64,000 bases of DNA from Pristionchus mayeri (taxonomy: Eukaryota > Nematoda > Chromadorea > Rhabditida > Neodiplogasteridae). The first letter of the stretch is position 1; each line of letters starts with the position of its first letter. The stretch lies in assembly GCA_036245805.1 (NCBI GenBank), contig BTRK01000001.1:36840995-36904994 (forward strand), read 5' to 3'. This document shows positions 1-12,147 of the stretch, piece after piece. The position numbers and the translations under genes are program-made. The notes below the pieces were generated by a model. It saw nothing but the letters and a program-made list of their open reading frames with translations, searched no databases and was not told where the DNA came from.

Positions 1-1352
1 CTCCCCTTTGCCCGTCTATTATTGCTTCATTGTCCTCTCCCACCTCTCCCTCTCTCTCCTCCTCTCTCCATTCATTTCTGCTCCGCACGCTCGTCCCGAG
101 TGGTCACCTCCCTCTCGAAGGTCTCTGTATGGTTCATTTCACGGCGCCTTACCGTACACATGTCTTACCGTACCTCACTTAAATTTCCTGCAACCATACG
201 GTACTCAGGATGAGCGAATGTGACCTTGTCTCGGCAGCAATATGAGTCATTTAGCGGCACAGCAAGGTATAATCCGCCGACACCTACCTTATCGAAATCG
301 AAATAAAAAGTTAGTGTGATAGCTCACTGCTGGAAAAGAGTGAGCAATCACCCCGAAATGTGCATTTCCTGAATCGAATCACAAGCGTGACCCAAGAAAC
401 TACCGTATACCACTTATTCAGAATCATGAATTTGCGGTACTCCAGAGGCGTCAGTCGTCGCAGAAGATGCGGTAGCAGCCGGAGAAGAGAAGGTGCGTGA
501 GAGGGAATGAAGAGATCAAAGATCAACGGAGAGAAGCAATGGGAGACGTGCATCACATCTGATATTCATCCTCATTATATCCCAGCTTGTACTTTCTCGT
601 AACATGCAGATTGAGATTCAGAAGTCAAAACTTTGTATACTCACCATTGATTTGTATTGCCAGTTTTATCAGATGAATGGTAAATACAATGTAGTGCGAA
701 AAAGATCCATAAGTGAATTAGAGGGAATTTTGCGGAGTTTGGTCATAGGGAGGAGGGGCACAATAGATCGGCATCTAGAGAGTGAGAGAAAGAGGGATCT
801 GCGAGTTGATGCGGGGAGATGGGAAGTAGAGTTCGAATAATCGGAAAGGAGTGTTCTCTTGATTGTATCAAAACGCGATGAAGAGAGGAGAGTGCTCAAA
901 GGGCAGGAAACGTAGAAGACAACTAGGGTCAATGAGAAGAGAAGTGGGAACAGGGGAAGAAGCATCTATGATGTGATGGGGGGAAATGGGAGAGTGGAGT
1001 AGTGTGGAGGAACGGAAGATCAAAGATCACGGGCCAGTCCTCTCGTTATCGCCGTTGCCTGCTCGGGCCGGGAGCGTCCGCCTGAAGTATTGCACCATTT
1101 TCAGTATACGAATGCCCTCGCTGTATACAACCGGCGCTAGGCCGGATGAGAACTATTGCGTTATGACGCCTTTGAGACATAGTGTCATACATTCTCAGCG
1201 CTTTCTACGAGAGGGTTGGAGAGAGAGAGAGAGAAGACAGAGTAGGAGTGAATACTTTCTCAAACTCGCATTCTTTCTCATCCTCCGAGTTTTTTTTGCT
1301 TTGTTTGCAACAAAAACGCTGTGCAATATGACAGAGAGATGAAAATCGGGTT
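1..1352. other. Region without a recognised gene
   Basis: No exon chain with consistent splice sites and phase was found here. The stretch contains a pyrimidine-rich start, several copies of a GATCAAA-like intronic heptamer (near 516 and 1017), and around 1132-1200 a diverged copy of the GGCACTAGGTCGGATGAG repeat family. It lies downstream of the minus-strand gene that ends at 1353, so it may be its 3' UTR and intergenic DNA. Confidence 0.4.
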
Positions 1353-4300
1353 TCATGCAGGGTTGAATCCCCCTTCGCACTTGCTTGGTCCGCCGCCGGC
1401 TCGCCGAGTCTGCCGTATCATCCTTATGCTCACCCTTCCATCTCCGAGGTCGAGACTGCCTTCGTAGAGTCTTCGCTCGAATCCTGGACCTCGCTGCTGC
1501 AGACGGGGAAGGCGGACGGAGGAGTGCGACTCAACACCTGAAATTGCATGAGCTTCATTGCTACTCATTCGACTCTGTGTGATCACTCTCGAATGGGGCC
1601 TTTCTGGCAAAATTACAAAATACTTTTACAAAAATTACAAAAATTACAAAAATTACAAACTTTCTGGCAAAATTGCAGCATCGACAATAACTCGTGAGAA
1701 TGCATTTGTCTGTGGTTCTTCTCCACCGCGACTGTTTTAGAGACAGTCTTGTCATCGGAATTCTTTTATTTTTTTTGAATACGACTACGAGAGAGGAGGA
1801 GGAGGGGGTATTTATAGGCGCGAGGAGGGGAGATGCAAATGATGAGATTAGAATGAGAGAGTATTGCAATGAAGAGATCGGTGGAGGACAAGGGAATGAC
1901 TACGTGAAGAGGATTATGCAATCAGAACTCAATTATCCTGGCGATCACTCTGGGCAATATTGTATGCAAAGAGAGGTGGAAAGCGACACGAACTCGTAAG
2001 TATATCCCTGCTCAAAGGTTACTGTAGCCTACAGTATCTAACTGAAGCATCGTGGGCTCGCTAGTGGGAATACAATTGCTTTCAGCTATCAATAACATGC
2101 ACCAGGGTGCACAAATATGTCAATTCTGGTCTTTCATGTCTCTCCCTCCCCCCCCTCTCTCTCCTACCCTTCTCCTATCTTCTCCCCTCTCCCTCTCCCT
2201 CGCCCCTCTCCTTTCTCCTCTCTCTCTCCCTACTCCCTTCCACTCTCTCCCCCTTCCCCTTCACGTTCCCTTTCTTCACCTTCCCCCCCCCCCCCCTGAC
2301 TGCCATCTCTCCCGCACTCCTTACTCACTGGTGCAAAAAAGAATTGTATTTGTATAAACTTTAAATTAGTGAAATCTAACTCACTGAGCCTGCGCGAGAG
2401 GTCGATATTGGACGGGATGTAGTCTGCAATATCACCTTTATTTGTGGCCTGGGGAATTTGAGATCAACTAATTGTTTTCAAATTTTTCATGAAACTATTA
2501 TCTGGTACAGTCGAGATATTAGAGGAATACAATAGGAAATCAAAGATCAGGGATCAAGGATCAGATCACCAACCGTCTTCATCCTCATTGACGATTCGCT
2601 CGTCGAGTCCATTATGCGCGATCGGGTTTGTATCCGCATCGTGGCTTGTGTTGCTGAGGTTACAAAATTGATCTTTGATCTCGCAGAACTTCTACCGACG
2701 TAGCACTAGCCGGCATAGTAAGTACTGGTGAAGTTATGAATAGCCATTCATAACGAATGAAAATGGTAACTAGCACTCCAGTTCATTAGCACCCCCATTC
2801 GATTTTTAGTAGAGGTGTTTAAACCGGGTTGTGACGTCATTGACGTTGTGACGTCAATGACGTCATTCTCACCTAATGAGTGTGTCGATGGAGGTGTCTT
2901 CGTCGTCCATTACGGGGGGAGGAGCGGAGAGATTGATGGGGCCTGACTCCTCATCCGACGATGGATCGTTGCCATCGTTCCCACGATAGAACACCTGGCA
3001 ATATTCGATCTTTAATCATTGGTCTTCATCCTTCAAATATCAAAATCAATACGGTAAAAGAGCTGATAATATGTATTCCTTTATCTTATACTCTCGATGA
3101 TGCATCGTTATCTCGATAGAAGGCCCCCGAGTGTGTCGAAATATAGAAATAACGCATTTAATCCGATTTTGTACGGATTAGATACTGATTAAACTGCTTG
3201 TTCTTGCTCCGATGATTACTGAGACAACTACTGTGATACGGTAATGCGTTCTCATCCTATCTAGTGCCGGAAATGTGCATCCTTTTACCTTGGCATTTGC
3301 GCTGTAGTCATCTACACGCGAGCATTTAGGAAAATATTTGGGAAGGCTAGGCTGCTCTATTACCACGAGCATTAACATTAGCTAATCAGCAGCGAGCTTC
3401 GATGTCCGGCCTCTATTAATGATGCTCACGTGCTTCTTGCTAATAACTACTGTTCAGATAAGCGAAAAAAAGAGTTTTGAGAATAGTACACATCGGGCGC
3501 CCTCAGGTCAGACTGAATTGGGTGGCTAACCCTACTTACTTAGACGCTTCTACTAACGTTTTGTAGTGGTAATGAAAGTAGCAAATAATGCAATGAGCAC
3601 TATTCCTTACTTGAGTCGTGTCCTCATGTTCAGTGTTGTGCCTCCTCAGTGGCTGATTGTTTCTCCTGTCTCGCTGTCGCTGGATCTCCGGATGTCTGGC
3701 AGGGGGAAGGGGAGGAGGGACATAATCGGCAGGAACCTGGAGTGTGATCCTTGATCTTCCCCCCTCACACCTACACAATGAGTGACAGTGTCCCTCTTAC
3801 TATCCTTCTTTTACTCTCGAAATCTGTCCACGTGATTAATATCACCCCAAGTTTCAATTCTCTGCTTTTCCTCCCCCTCTGTGCTGATTAATCTCGGCGG
3901 ATCATTTCATTCCACGCGCTTTCTGTCCGTCCAGAATCGTCCAGAAACACTGTATGTACTGGAAATCGAAATCGTTCTCACCAGTTTCTGCGCTCTCTTG
4001 ATGAGTCCTGAGAAGGTGGAGGCATTGGTGGCCGTTGAAGAGGGACGAGAGTCCGAGGAGACTGAAAGATGCAAAGATGGGTGAAAGGCGTCAGTGACCT
4101 ATTCAGAGGGATGCTCTGATACGAGTTGCTCAGGCATCAGTGGTCTCTATCTTCTTTTACTTTTCACTTGTGGTCAGAGAAAATGAGAGAGAAGGTGAAA
4201 TGAAGAGAGTTAGAAGACTCGTTTTCACACCTCGGCTTCACGATTTGAAAGAAAACAGCTACAAGAATATATCGAATTTCTGGGATATGAGTGTGACTCA

Positions 4301-7300
4301 TCTCATGAGGTCGAAGAGTAACAAAGCAGCATAACAACATTCCCTTCTCCTTCAGTCTCTTCATTCTTCGAACTCACTCATGGCATATAACTAGAGACCG
4401 CAAGGTGGGTGACCGAATTGCTTTGGCAGGGTCATTTGTGGGTCTAATGTATCCCTTTGGGGCTAAATCAGGCCATACTTTTTGCCGTTTGGAGATATCG
4501 CATCGTTGACTCGAGTTATGGCCCAAAAACACCTCGAAAGAGTCACAATGGAAAGGGAGTCGAAATCGGGACGAGAGCGAAGTGGGCGGAACCCGATCTG
4601 CCTGGTTTCTCCAAAAGTTTGAGCATAGCTTCGCGTCGAGCTTGCTCGAGGATGAGAGGAAAGGCACAGGTCCTCAAGAGCGCGCGCTCTCTGCACACGC
4701 CGGGTGAGAGATAAGCGAGCAAGTAGAGAGGAAGCACCGCCCCTTTGCAGTTCCATTAGCGCACGCTCTTGAACCTTTGAAATGAAATGATTAATCGGAA
4801 AAAAATCCAAAAAATACGTTCTCGGTGTCAATCGACGCCTAAAATCAGGAACTATCCATCGCACCATGCCCGTCTTAAGAATTGTCGTCGGAACCTTTTC
4901 ATTCCCCTATCATGAACCCTAAATCGGTCTTTTTTAGATATTTCTGATTAGATAATGCATGACGGGCATCCTGTCGTTTATAGAAACTAGTCAGGAGTAC
5001 CCAAAAATATTTTTTCCATATTTTTTTGGATAAGTATTCGCTGCGTCATTTCAAGAACCAGATTTCGACGCGCCTCTTTATCCTCCTAAGTGGGCGGAGC
5101 CTGCGGTCTCTACATATAACACGTCCCTTTGATACTTTTCGATCTCTCGTTTTCTCTCCTTTTCTTAGAATACAGAAGAAAATCGATACGATCGATATTC
5201 ACTAGATTACAGTACTCACTTAGCGGAAAAGTAATAGCAGTTCGATATTTGGGAGGCTACTGAACTCACTTCCCGAGGTCGACGGCATGTCCCCATTCTT
5301 GTTTCCATTCTCGATTGGGGGAAGGAAGGGCACGGGCGAGTTCTCCTTCCGGGAGTGAGATGAGACTGCAGAGTGGGATACGGTAGAAATCTTGAGATAC
5401 GGTAATAATCGTGGTAGGAGCCACTCACTGGTCCTGTGCTCGGCATAGATCTTCTTTGTTTTCGTTGGCCGCTTTTGCGCTGAAAGCGATGAATCACTCT
5501 TCTTTCATGATTAAATTCTTCCTAGTATTCGAAAATGTTGATTGGTCTTCAGTTCACTTTCGTCAAGAATTGTGCCGATTCCTCTCCTAGTTTCCCCTAG
5601 ATGTCTTATCTTTCTTATCTTCGCTCTATTACGTCTTCTCGCACGATGTATCTCGTCCAATCAATGCCTCCATCGTCAGGCTTCTTCCCCTCTTTCTTCC
5701 ACTTCCAGAATTCAATCTGGTTTCTGAGCGCGTAACAAGAGAAAATCTAAGGACCAAAGTTTTAGGATTGAGAAAGAAACACGAAATGTCCCTTTTCTGC
5801 GATGCAAGTGGGTAACGACGAACGATCGATTCGAATCCTACTGTACCTATTACTCATCTATCGATCGCCAGGTGCAATTGCTTCTCGAGGAGTGAAGAAG
5901 GATAATCGATAAGCTACGCTGTAAGCTATGCGCTGATTATGTTTTCACGACATGGGATGCATGGCTTCGCAACGACTGCGCTCTTCACTAATGTCCCGTG
6001 TAGTGCTACCGGGTCGATGCGTGAATGGAAAGACCCATTCTACATTGTCTACGTAGATTCCTTCAACATTTCCTCCTACAGGGGTGAATGGAAGAGTATG
6101 ATGGACAATTCTTCATGAAGGGAGGGGGGAGATGAAAAATGAGAACGCCTCGCATTTAGATGTAGTTACATGCGTATTTCGGAATGAATGCTCCCTCAAA
6201 AGTGGTCATGTAAGCCCTAGAGAGGAGTATAGGAAATCAACTCACTCGTCTCCTTGGCGTACTCGACGTGGAAAAGGAAGCAGCCTCTGTCACAGGGGTT
6301 ATTGTAGCAGAAGAGGTCCTGATCCGTCCAAGGACCATCCACGTACCGACGGTACATACCTTTAATCATTAATCTTTTTGTCACCAATGCACTAGCCGTT
6401 GAGGCAAAGTAAGGGAAGAGAAGGAAAATTAGTCAATCTTGATTGCTTAATCAGATACCTGCTAATTAGTCAATCAAAATTGATTAATTATCGATTAGAA
6501 AGTTTATAGAAGACGAAGGAGACTTCTCACGAGGCTCAGGCTCAAATAGATATTGCCGTCCTGAGCGGATTGAAATCCCTCCCCCTTCCCATCCATCGTG
6601 TTTCATAAGGAGAAGGGAGAGCGATGCTTAGAGATGAGAGAGTGTGAGAATAGAAGAGAGTTAGGCAAGAGATGCGTGAGGAGATGGACTATGGTTTGAA
6701 CGCAGAATACGCCTCAGAAAAACACGAAGACGACAGGAATTGATCAAAACATTGGGAAGAAAATTCAAAACTAAATAGGAATTTCTTCGCAAGAATGACT
6801 ACCTTCACTCTCGACAATCTCATGGGCACATCATGAAGAGCATTTATTGCGAATCTATCCATAAATCTATTTATATAAGGGCACTTCGTCGATATTTGCC
6901 CCCCCCCTCCCTTATATTTCTCATCCCTCCCCTATTCTGAGGGGTTGCATGACCGATAATCAACGGCAGTTAGCTAGAAATGAGTGGACGAGAATATCGA
7001 CGAAATGCCAACCCAAGCAGCACTCACCGTCCCGGCGGGCTTCGAATTTGACGGACGCCAGAGTATCTACTGATTGGAGGGAGAGACACGGTGCCTGAAG
7101 CAGCAATGTTTTCACGCATTTTCATTAACCGCGATTCATCGACATCTTCAGCCATTTGCATTAATGAATTATCACTCCGTGTCTGATTAATGTGTGGTCA
7201 TATGCCAAGAAATGGACGTGAGAGAGCGATAAATGAAGAGCTTTCAAGCGATTACAACATTACTGTAGCTGGTGATTGGAATAGATTGCTTCGAAAAATG

Positions 7301-8773
7301 CGAGAATATTATAAGGTTTTGTGAAACGGTGCTGTTGCTTTCGCTATGCGAAACCCCTCAAAATCAGACTGGAAAGGGGAAGGAAGTGAGACGGGATAAC
7401 TTTTAAGCAGGAAATTGCGCGAAAGAAGATAGCGATGAGCATATAGTCAACAAAAATACCTTTGAAGGCGCGGAAGGAATCGGAATGCTCGCCTAATTGG
7501 GGGTGTCAGGGTGAATGCCGGGTCTCATATTGACTGCACAGTGGCTTGATAAAATTTGCTAGATACTAGAGTTCCTAATTCGGGTCACCTTCTCTTTATG
7601 TTACGCGCTCTTTGGGCAATTCGAGAGATATCATAGAATGAAGAGACCTATGGTATCGTGCTTCGAACTCTAGAAAGGACTCGGTACACGAAGGCGAGTC
7701 GACAAAGTCAAAATGGAGACAGAGTGTGAGTCATGTTTGTACTGAACGGAGAGGGATAGGGATGAGTAGGAAGAAGGAGGAAGAAGGAACCCAGGCTCTT
7801 CGTTGCTATGCGCGCGCTCTTTTCCCCTTTCCTTTCCTGATTAGAGCAGCAATCGTCTCTTCGTTCCACACGCTATCTCGTCGGTCGGAGCAAGCGAGGG
7901 AGCATGCAAAATGAAGAAAGCCTACTCCATTACTCGCTGATTAGGTTCATCTGCGAGTGGCGAATAATGAGCGAGAGGCTAATGATAATCAGCAAGGGTA
8001 ATGATCTTGACCAGAGGAGTGGGCAGTTCTCTGGTATCCTATTTGGATGAGCAGGGGAAAGAGTGAAGAAGGAAAATCAGAGACTAAGCAAGAACTTAAG
8101 CAAGCTGCTCTCAAACACGGATTTTTTTTGCCGCCAAGATCCTGCTGAGGGGTTCCAGAAAATTGTTATGTTTCTCAAAGAAATTCAGACGACATACAGA
8201 ATAAATGCGAACCTCCCGTGTCTCTGGTAGTATAGTGGTTAGTATCCGCGCCTGTCACGTGCGAGACCCGGGTTCAATTCCCGGCCAGAGAGAACTTTTG
8301 CTTCTCATTATTCCTCTAACCTTAATTTAGTGTTCCTTTTTTTATGAAGTGCGAACATAGGCAGTTACCCAGTGCCAAGATTCTCCTATCGCATCAATAC
8401 AACCTCCCTCCTAGACCCTGTTCAATGTACTCAGAAATCTAATTTCGCCTCAACACCCACGTCCCTTCAATTCCACTTCTCCCTGTAAACTTGTTTTGAC
8501 ACCTTTCCAAGAGTATGCATTGACCAGACGTCGTCATCGTCGATATCAGTGACGTCTGCGGGAGATAGAGCGAGTGTAAACAGCGCCCCGCCAAGCATAC
8601 AGTGGATTAGCCGGTGTAATGAGAAGATCAGAGAAGAGAGATGGCAGATAGACAAGGGGCGAATGAGGACTGTCTATATCCTAACCCACTCTCACTCTTG
8701 GACGTGAGTGATTGGAGAATGGAGAGACAGCACTCACAGACGCCAGGACCAAGGCCAAATGAAGGTTCATCAT
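1353..8773 (-). CDS. Unrecognised protein, possible signal peptide, disordered C-terminal two thirds
   Basis: I do not recognise this protein. Exons on the minus strand: 8773-8738 (tentative), 7094-7028, 6560-6531, 6359-6246, 5479-5429, 5365-5270, 4061-3982, 3736-3611, 2994-2873, 2653-2574, 2423-2385, 1537-1434, 1409-1353. All junctions use GT/AG and keep phase, giving 333 residues. The tentative first exon would encode MMNLHLALVLAS, which looks like a signal peptide; it joins in phase 0 across a 1.6-kb intron that holds tRNA-Asp on the other strand. Residues about 35-73 hold a compact block with three cysteines (CYNNPCDRGC). The rest is low-complexity and rich in Ser, Pro, Asn and acidic residues (SSDEE, MDDEDTS, NEDEDD), so probably disordered. 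No membrane segment is visible. The exons from 7094 to 1353 are well supported; the 5' end is the weak part. Confidence 0.6.
2139..2297 (+). repeat. Polypyrimidine tract ending in a C14-type run
   Basis: About 160 bases almost purely C and T, closing with an uninterrupted run of C at about 2284-2297. It lies in an intron of the flanking minus-strand gene, so it is a purine tract in the transcript. Long ORFs here are artefacts of composition. Confidence 0.8.
4384..5120. mobile_element. Non-autonomous hAT-like DNA transposon, copy 1 (721 bp)
   Basis: The element runs from 4392 to 5112. Its ends are inverted (TAGAGACCGCA at the left, TGCGGTCTCTA at the right) and it is flanked by a perfect 8-bp direct repeat, CATATAAC, at 4384-4391 and 5113-5120. 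An 8-bp target duplication is the hallmark of the hAT superfamily (known biology). It carries no convincing transposase, so it must move by help from elsewhere. A diverged relative lies at 62884-63657. It sits in an intron of the gene at 1353-8773, between the exons at 5270 and 4061. Confidence 0.75.
8221..8292 (+). tRNA. tRNA-Asp (anticodon GTC)
   Basis: A 72-base cloverleaf: 7-bp acceptor stem TCTCTGG paired with CCAGAGA (8285-8291), discriminator G, D-arm AGTATAGTGGTTAGTAT, anticodon loop CTGTCAC giving GTC, and T-arm CCGGGTTCAATTCCCGG with a good B box. It closely resembles animal tRNA-Asp. It would lie in the long first intron of the minus-strand gene if the tentative exon at 8738-8773 is right. 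No 3' CCA is encoded, as expected for a eukaryote. Confidence 0.95.
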
Positions 8774-9137
8774 CTTTGAGAATGGATGCACGCGGGATAA
8801 CAACATTGAACACTAGGTTAATCAATTTGAGAGGATTCAGTCAGGGAGCCCACCTGACAAGGCCATGGAGAGGTTAGAAATCAGTGAGAACAGCAACTAG
8901 AACTGCGAAAGAATACGGGAATAACATCCATATTTGAAACTGAGATGAGGCCGAAATCGAAGAAAGAAACCTTACTGTCAATGATGAAGAGGGTGACAGG
9001 ATTCTAGTGTGACTTTTATACCCAAGCATAGTTCTCGAACATTCCTTCATAGCCATTCTCTAATTTCCATCCCCCCAAGAGAGAAGAGGGCTGTGACGAA
9101 CATTCTAGTGCACTGTCAGTCAAGGTATAGCTGCGAT
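8774..9137. other. Region without a recognised gene
   Basis: Nothing with coding character or repeat structure was identified between the possible first exon ending at 8773 and the microsatellite tail of the retrotransposon fragment at 9138. Confidence 0.4.
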
Positions 9138-9183
9138 ATTAATCTTTAATCTTTAATCTTTAATCTTTAATCTTTAATCTTTA
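9138..9183 (+). repeat. (TTTAATC)n microsatellite, likely LINE 3' tail
   Basis: About six tandem copies of the 7-mer TTTAATC. The position just 3' of the reverse transcriptase fragment suggests the terminal repeat of that retroelement. Related TTTGATC/TTTAATC heptamers recur in introns through the window, for example at 46712 and 49064. Confidence 0.9.
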
Positions 9184-9975
9184 TCACCGACAGCATTAAT
9201 AGCCGTTGAGGGAAGAATAGGGAAGAGCAGGTCGGTCTTCGGGCTCGATCACAGCGAGCTGGGGGAATGGGGTGGTGGTATGTGGCAGTTATATGTTACA
9301 ATCGAATTCGTGAGATTGATAGGGCTAGGTCGGGGAATTTACTGATTTCTCTGCGGAACATGGGACGGGGTGAGATAACTATTGGGTCAGGGAGGGTGTT
9401 CCAGAGCGGTAGGACTCTACTAGCACAAGTTGAAATCGAGACCGGCACTCTGAAGGGAATAGAAATGCGTAAACTATTTGAGGAGCGCAAATCACGAGTG
9501 AGCGGAGTGATTGTGTACAAGTCAGCAGAGTCGTGGTGAACGGTATTATGAATGGAATCATACACATAGAACATATCCCGTAAGGCGCGGCGATACTCAA
9601 GGGTTTCAAGTGTGAAAATTTTCAATCTATCGGGATAGGACAGTGGGGGGACAGAACAACGTCGCAGAACTCTCCTGGTAAACTCTCTCTGCACAGATTC
9701 GAGTTCATTTACAAGACCTACTGAAGTGGGATTCCATATTATGCTGGACGATTCTAAGAGTGGACGAATGTATATTTTGTATGCTTTTAAAAGAAGGTCG
9801 GGTGATGTAGAATGAAAGGATCTCAGCATCAGATTACACATTGATCGCGCTTTCTTACTAATTGTATTTATATGGTACCCGAAATGGAGGTTTTTAGTAA
9901 AAAATACACCAAGGTCTCGCACTATCTCTTTGATCACTATTAAATGATCAAGATCAAGGTCACTATTAGATCATT
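9138..9975 (-). mobile_element. 5'-truncated CR1/Jockey-like non-LTR retrotransposon
   Basis: A minus-strand ORF (about 9974 to 9296) encodes the C-terminal part of a LINE reverse transcriptase: a DLGVFF motif, a block resembling the thumb of jockey/CR1 enzymes (YIRPLLESSSIIWNP, LESVQREFTRR) and LETLEYRRALRD. About 115 bases past the stop, at 9138-9183, is a run of about six units of a 7-base repeat, TTTAATC on the plus strand. Terminal microsatellites instead of poly(A) are typical of CR1/L2 elements, so this looks like the element's 3' tail. The 5' end is lost at about 9975, which fits incomplete reverse transcription. The clade is an inference from motifs. Confidence 0.75.
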
Positions 9976-11609
9976 CGTGACAACAAACAAGAGGAAAAAC
10001 GGAAAAGATGAGCAGTGTATGGGTGGATAGTGTTTCCTAGCCTGGCACGATGGTCAGAGAAAGAGGAGATGGAGGGAGAGGAACGTCGTTCCCTCTAGTC
10101 GTCAGATGAGATGCGTCGAAGGTCTTGCCTGACAACCTAAGACGCCTCCCTCTCCCGTCGTTAAGATAACTGTACTAACGAGTGGTAGTTATGATTAAGA
10201 AAATATTTTCTTCGTTCTCCGCGCTCTATCACGCATCTGTCCTGCGAGATAAGAAGCGGAATGAAGAGGCCATTTCTTGTGAAGTATGATAATTAGAAAA
10301 ATATGATAATTAGCGAAACGATTCCTCCGTCCCCTTGTCTATTCACTAGCAATTAAATCGGCCGATAAATTGTGTGAAGCGAAGAGTGTTCACCACTGAG
10401 GGAAGACAGGATTCCACTCCGCGCGCTCTCTCGGTCTGCATGACCGGCGACAGAGTTAAATGTAAATTCTATAATCTATTGTGAAATATTTGAAAAGAGA
10501 TTTGCTTAAGATGAAAGAGGGATAGAAAGGAGACTTCCTAGAGGGAAGGGAGCGGGTGGATGTTTCGGTCCTTGGGTCGTAGGCATGTGTATGCTAGGAA
10601 GTGTCGACTAATTGATGGCACTAGGTCGGATGAGAACCCACCAGATTAACACCGAAAACTGTACCCTTCTCCATTATTTTTACATTAGACTCCCACACTG
10701 CCAAAACATCTTCTGCGAAAATACAAAGGGTATTATTTTTGGCTCCCATCCGGTGGGCTCTCATCCGACCTAGTGCCCTAATTGACTGCAAGGCTATTTA
10801 CTCTTTCTATACAAGAAATTTCTTCAGTTTCTGATAACCTTTTCTTCCCGACATCCGTGCATTTTTATAGCCACCCCCGTTGGACTGGGAATAGTAAATG
10901 GAAAATTGGGGGGTGGGGGGAAATATGGCAGGATTTGACAGAAATCAACGTTGAGCAATCACGAATCAAGGTTAAAAAATCAATGGGAATAAATGCAAGG
11001 AGTTTTTACTAAAGAAAAGAGCAGCCGTAGGCAAATGTGCAGTCGGCCATTCCCCTTCTTTTCCGTCATTTCTCATCCATCTCCATGCTCGTATCATACG
11101 GTAGATACGCCCGAGTAGTGATTTCACAAGAAAAGACTCTCTTCAAATTACGTGCACTCTCGCAAGTCAGACAGACGAGAGAGCACGCAGAATAAAGAGA
11201 GTGCGAAGACATGCTTGCGCCCGAGTGAGCCTCGCGCCCTGCAGACTCATCCCTTAGCACACAAGCCCTTTCCGATTGAGCAGCTGCTGGCAAAGGGCAG
11301 GCGAACTAGATCAATTCCACCGATAAGGTCATGAAGATCCGATGTAATTTCCACCAACTATTTCAAATGAGAATACCGTAGATTAGTGATGACAAAATGA
11401 CATTTCTCGCTGTGCAGATGCTAATATCGATGATATGTGGAATCAGATATGGGACGTTTACTCAGCCGAAGATTTTCGAACAATTCCACGCTCAAATGAG
11501 AAAGGAATCGACGAGTGACTTATCTACAGTACTCATCCAATTGGTAGATGTACTAATGAAGGGCGAGATTCCGGAAAGAAAACGAAAATAATTTCAAAAA
11601 GCAAAAAAT
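9976..11609. other. Gene-free stretch around the MITE
   Basis: Apart from the MITE at 10608-10785 and a half-copy of the CTCTCTCGC hairpin family at about 11145-11202, I see no supported gene. A short block at about 11417-11520 reads like an exon (DDMWNQIWDVY in one frame) but has no partner exons, so it is not called. Confidence 0.35.
10608..10785. mobile_element. hAT-like MITE of the GGCACTAGG family with 8-bp target duplication
   Basis: The element (10616-10777, 162 bp) begins TGGCACTAGGTCGGATGAG and ends with the inverse complement of GGCACTAGGTCGGATGAG; the inverted repeats extend about 25 bases with one mismatch. The perfect 8-bp repeat CTAATTGA flanks it at 10608-10615 and 10778-10785. 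It has no coding capacity. Diverged or shortened relatives lie at 29060-29113, about 56699-56850 and 58222-58352, with end fragments near 1132 and 55720. Confidence 0.8.
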
Positions 11610-11681
11610 GTCTATGGCCGGGAATTGAACCCGGGTATCGCGCGTAACAGGCGCGGATACTAACCACTAAACTACTAGAGA
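11610..11681 (-). tRNA. Asp-like tRNA with anticodon GTT; possibly a pseudogene
   Basis: Read on the minus strand this is plainly a paralogue of the tRNA-Asp at 8221: same length (72), same D- and T-arms, about seven differences. The anticodon loop reads CTGTTAC instead of CTGTCAC, so the anticodon is GTT (Asn) rather than GTC (Asp). The acceptor stem (TCTCTAG against CCATAGA) has two mismatches. Either it is a decaying copy or an isodecoder with a switched anticodon. The T-arm and B box are intact. Confidence 0.7.
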
Positions 11682-12040
11682 CATGGGAAGGGCTCTTCAA
11701 GAGAACTTCTTGACAATTTTGAACATGCTGAATTGTATTGCGTTCACTCACCGCTTTGCGTGCTCTCTCATTCCTCTGGTTTGTTCCAACAAATGGGAAA
11801 CTCCCCATCCACTGGTCAGCATACTGAGTCAACCACTGATTGGAAGAAACCAGAGAAGCAGTCCGAGCTGAGATAAGAGTAGCTTTCTTACGAAGAAATT
11901 CCGGTTGCAAATATCGACAGATTGGGGTCTCTTGATTCTGTGAAATGGGGAGAGCTACTACTATCCGGCACGGGTTTGGTCAGGTTGAGGCACCGTACTA
12001 CTATCCCTCAACTTGATCAAACCCGCGCCGCGCGAAATAA

Positions 12041-12105
12041 TCTCGGCAGTCAGTCATCGCGAGAGAGTGTGCTGGTTGGAGAGAGCAAGGGGACTAGAGG
12101 GCTGC
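12041..12105 (+). repeat. 65-bp direct repeat, copy 1
   Basis: A block of about 65 bases starting CTCGGCAGTCAGTCATCGCG is repeated with a few changes at 12886-12950. The two copies sit on either side of the palindromic MITE region; the second directly precedes the RTE fragment. This suggests local duplication or two insertions of one repeat. Confidence 0.7.
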
Positions 12106-12147
12106 GAGCAACTTCATCTGCACACTCTCTCCTAGCGAATGGAGAGG

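Noticed and set aside
2052..2364. ORFs of 60-101 codons rich in Ser, Pro and Leu
   Set aside because: Composition artefact of the polypyrimidine run; inside an intron of the opposite-strand gene.
7028..7157. ATG at 7157 giving MAEDVDESRLMKM as the N terminus of the 1353-8773 gene
   Set aside because: Reads well, but its frame ends in phase 2 and gives a stop codon in the next exons; the phase that fits the downstream exons uses an acceptor at 7094 instead.
8467..8655. Minus-strand reading with DVTDIDDDDVWS as a small secreted protein
   Set aside because: Has a good acceptor but does not join in phase to the ATG exon at 8773, and no other partner was found.
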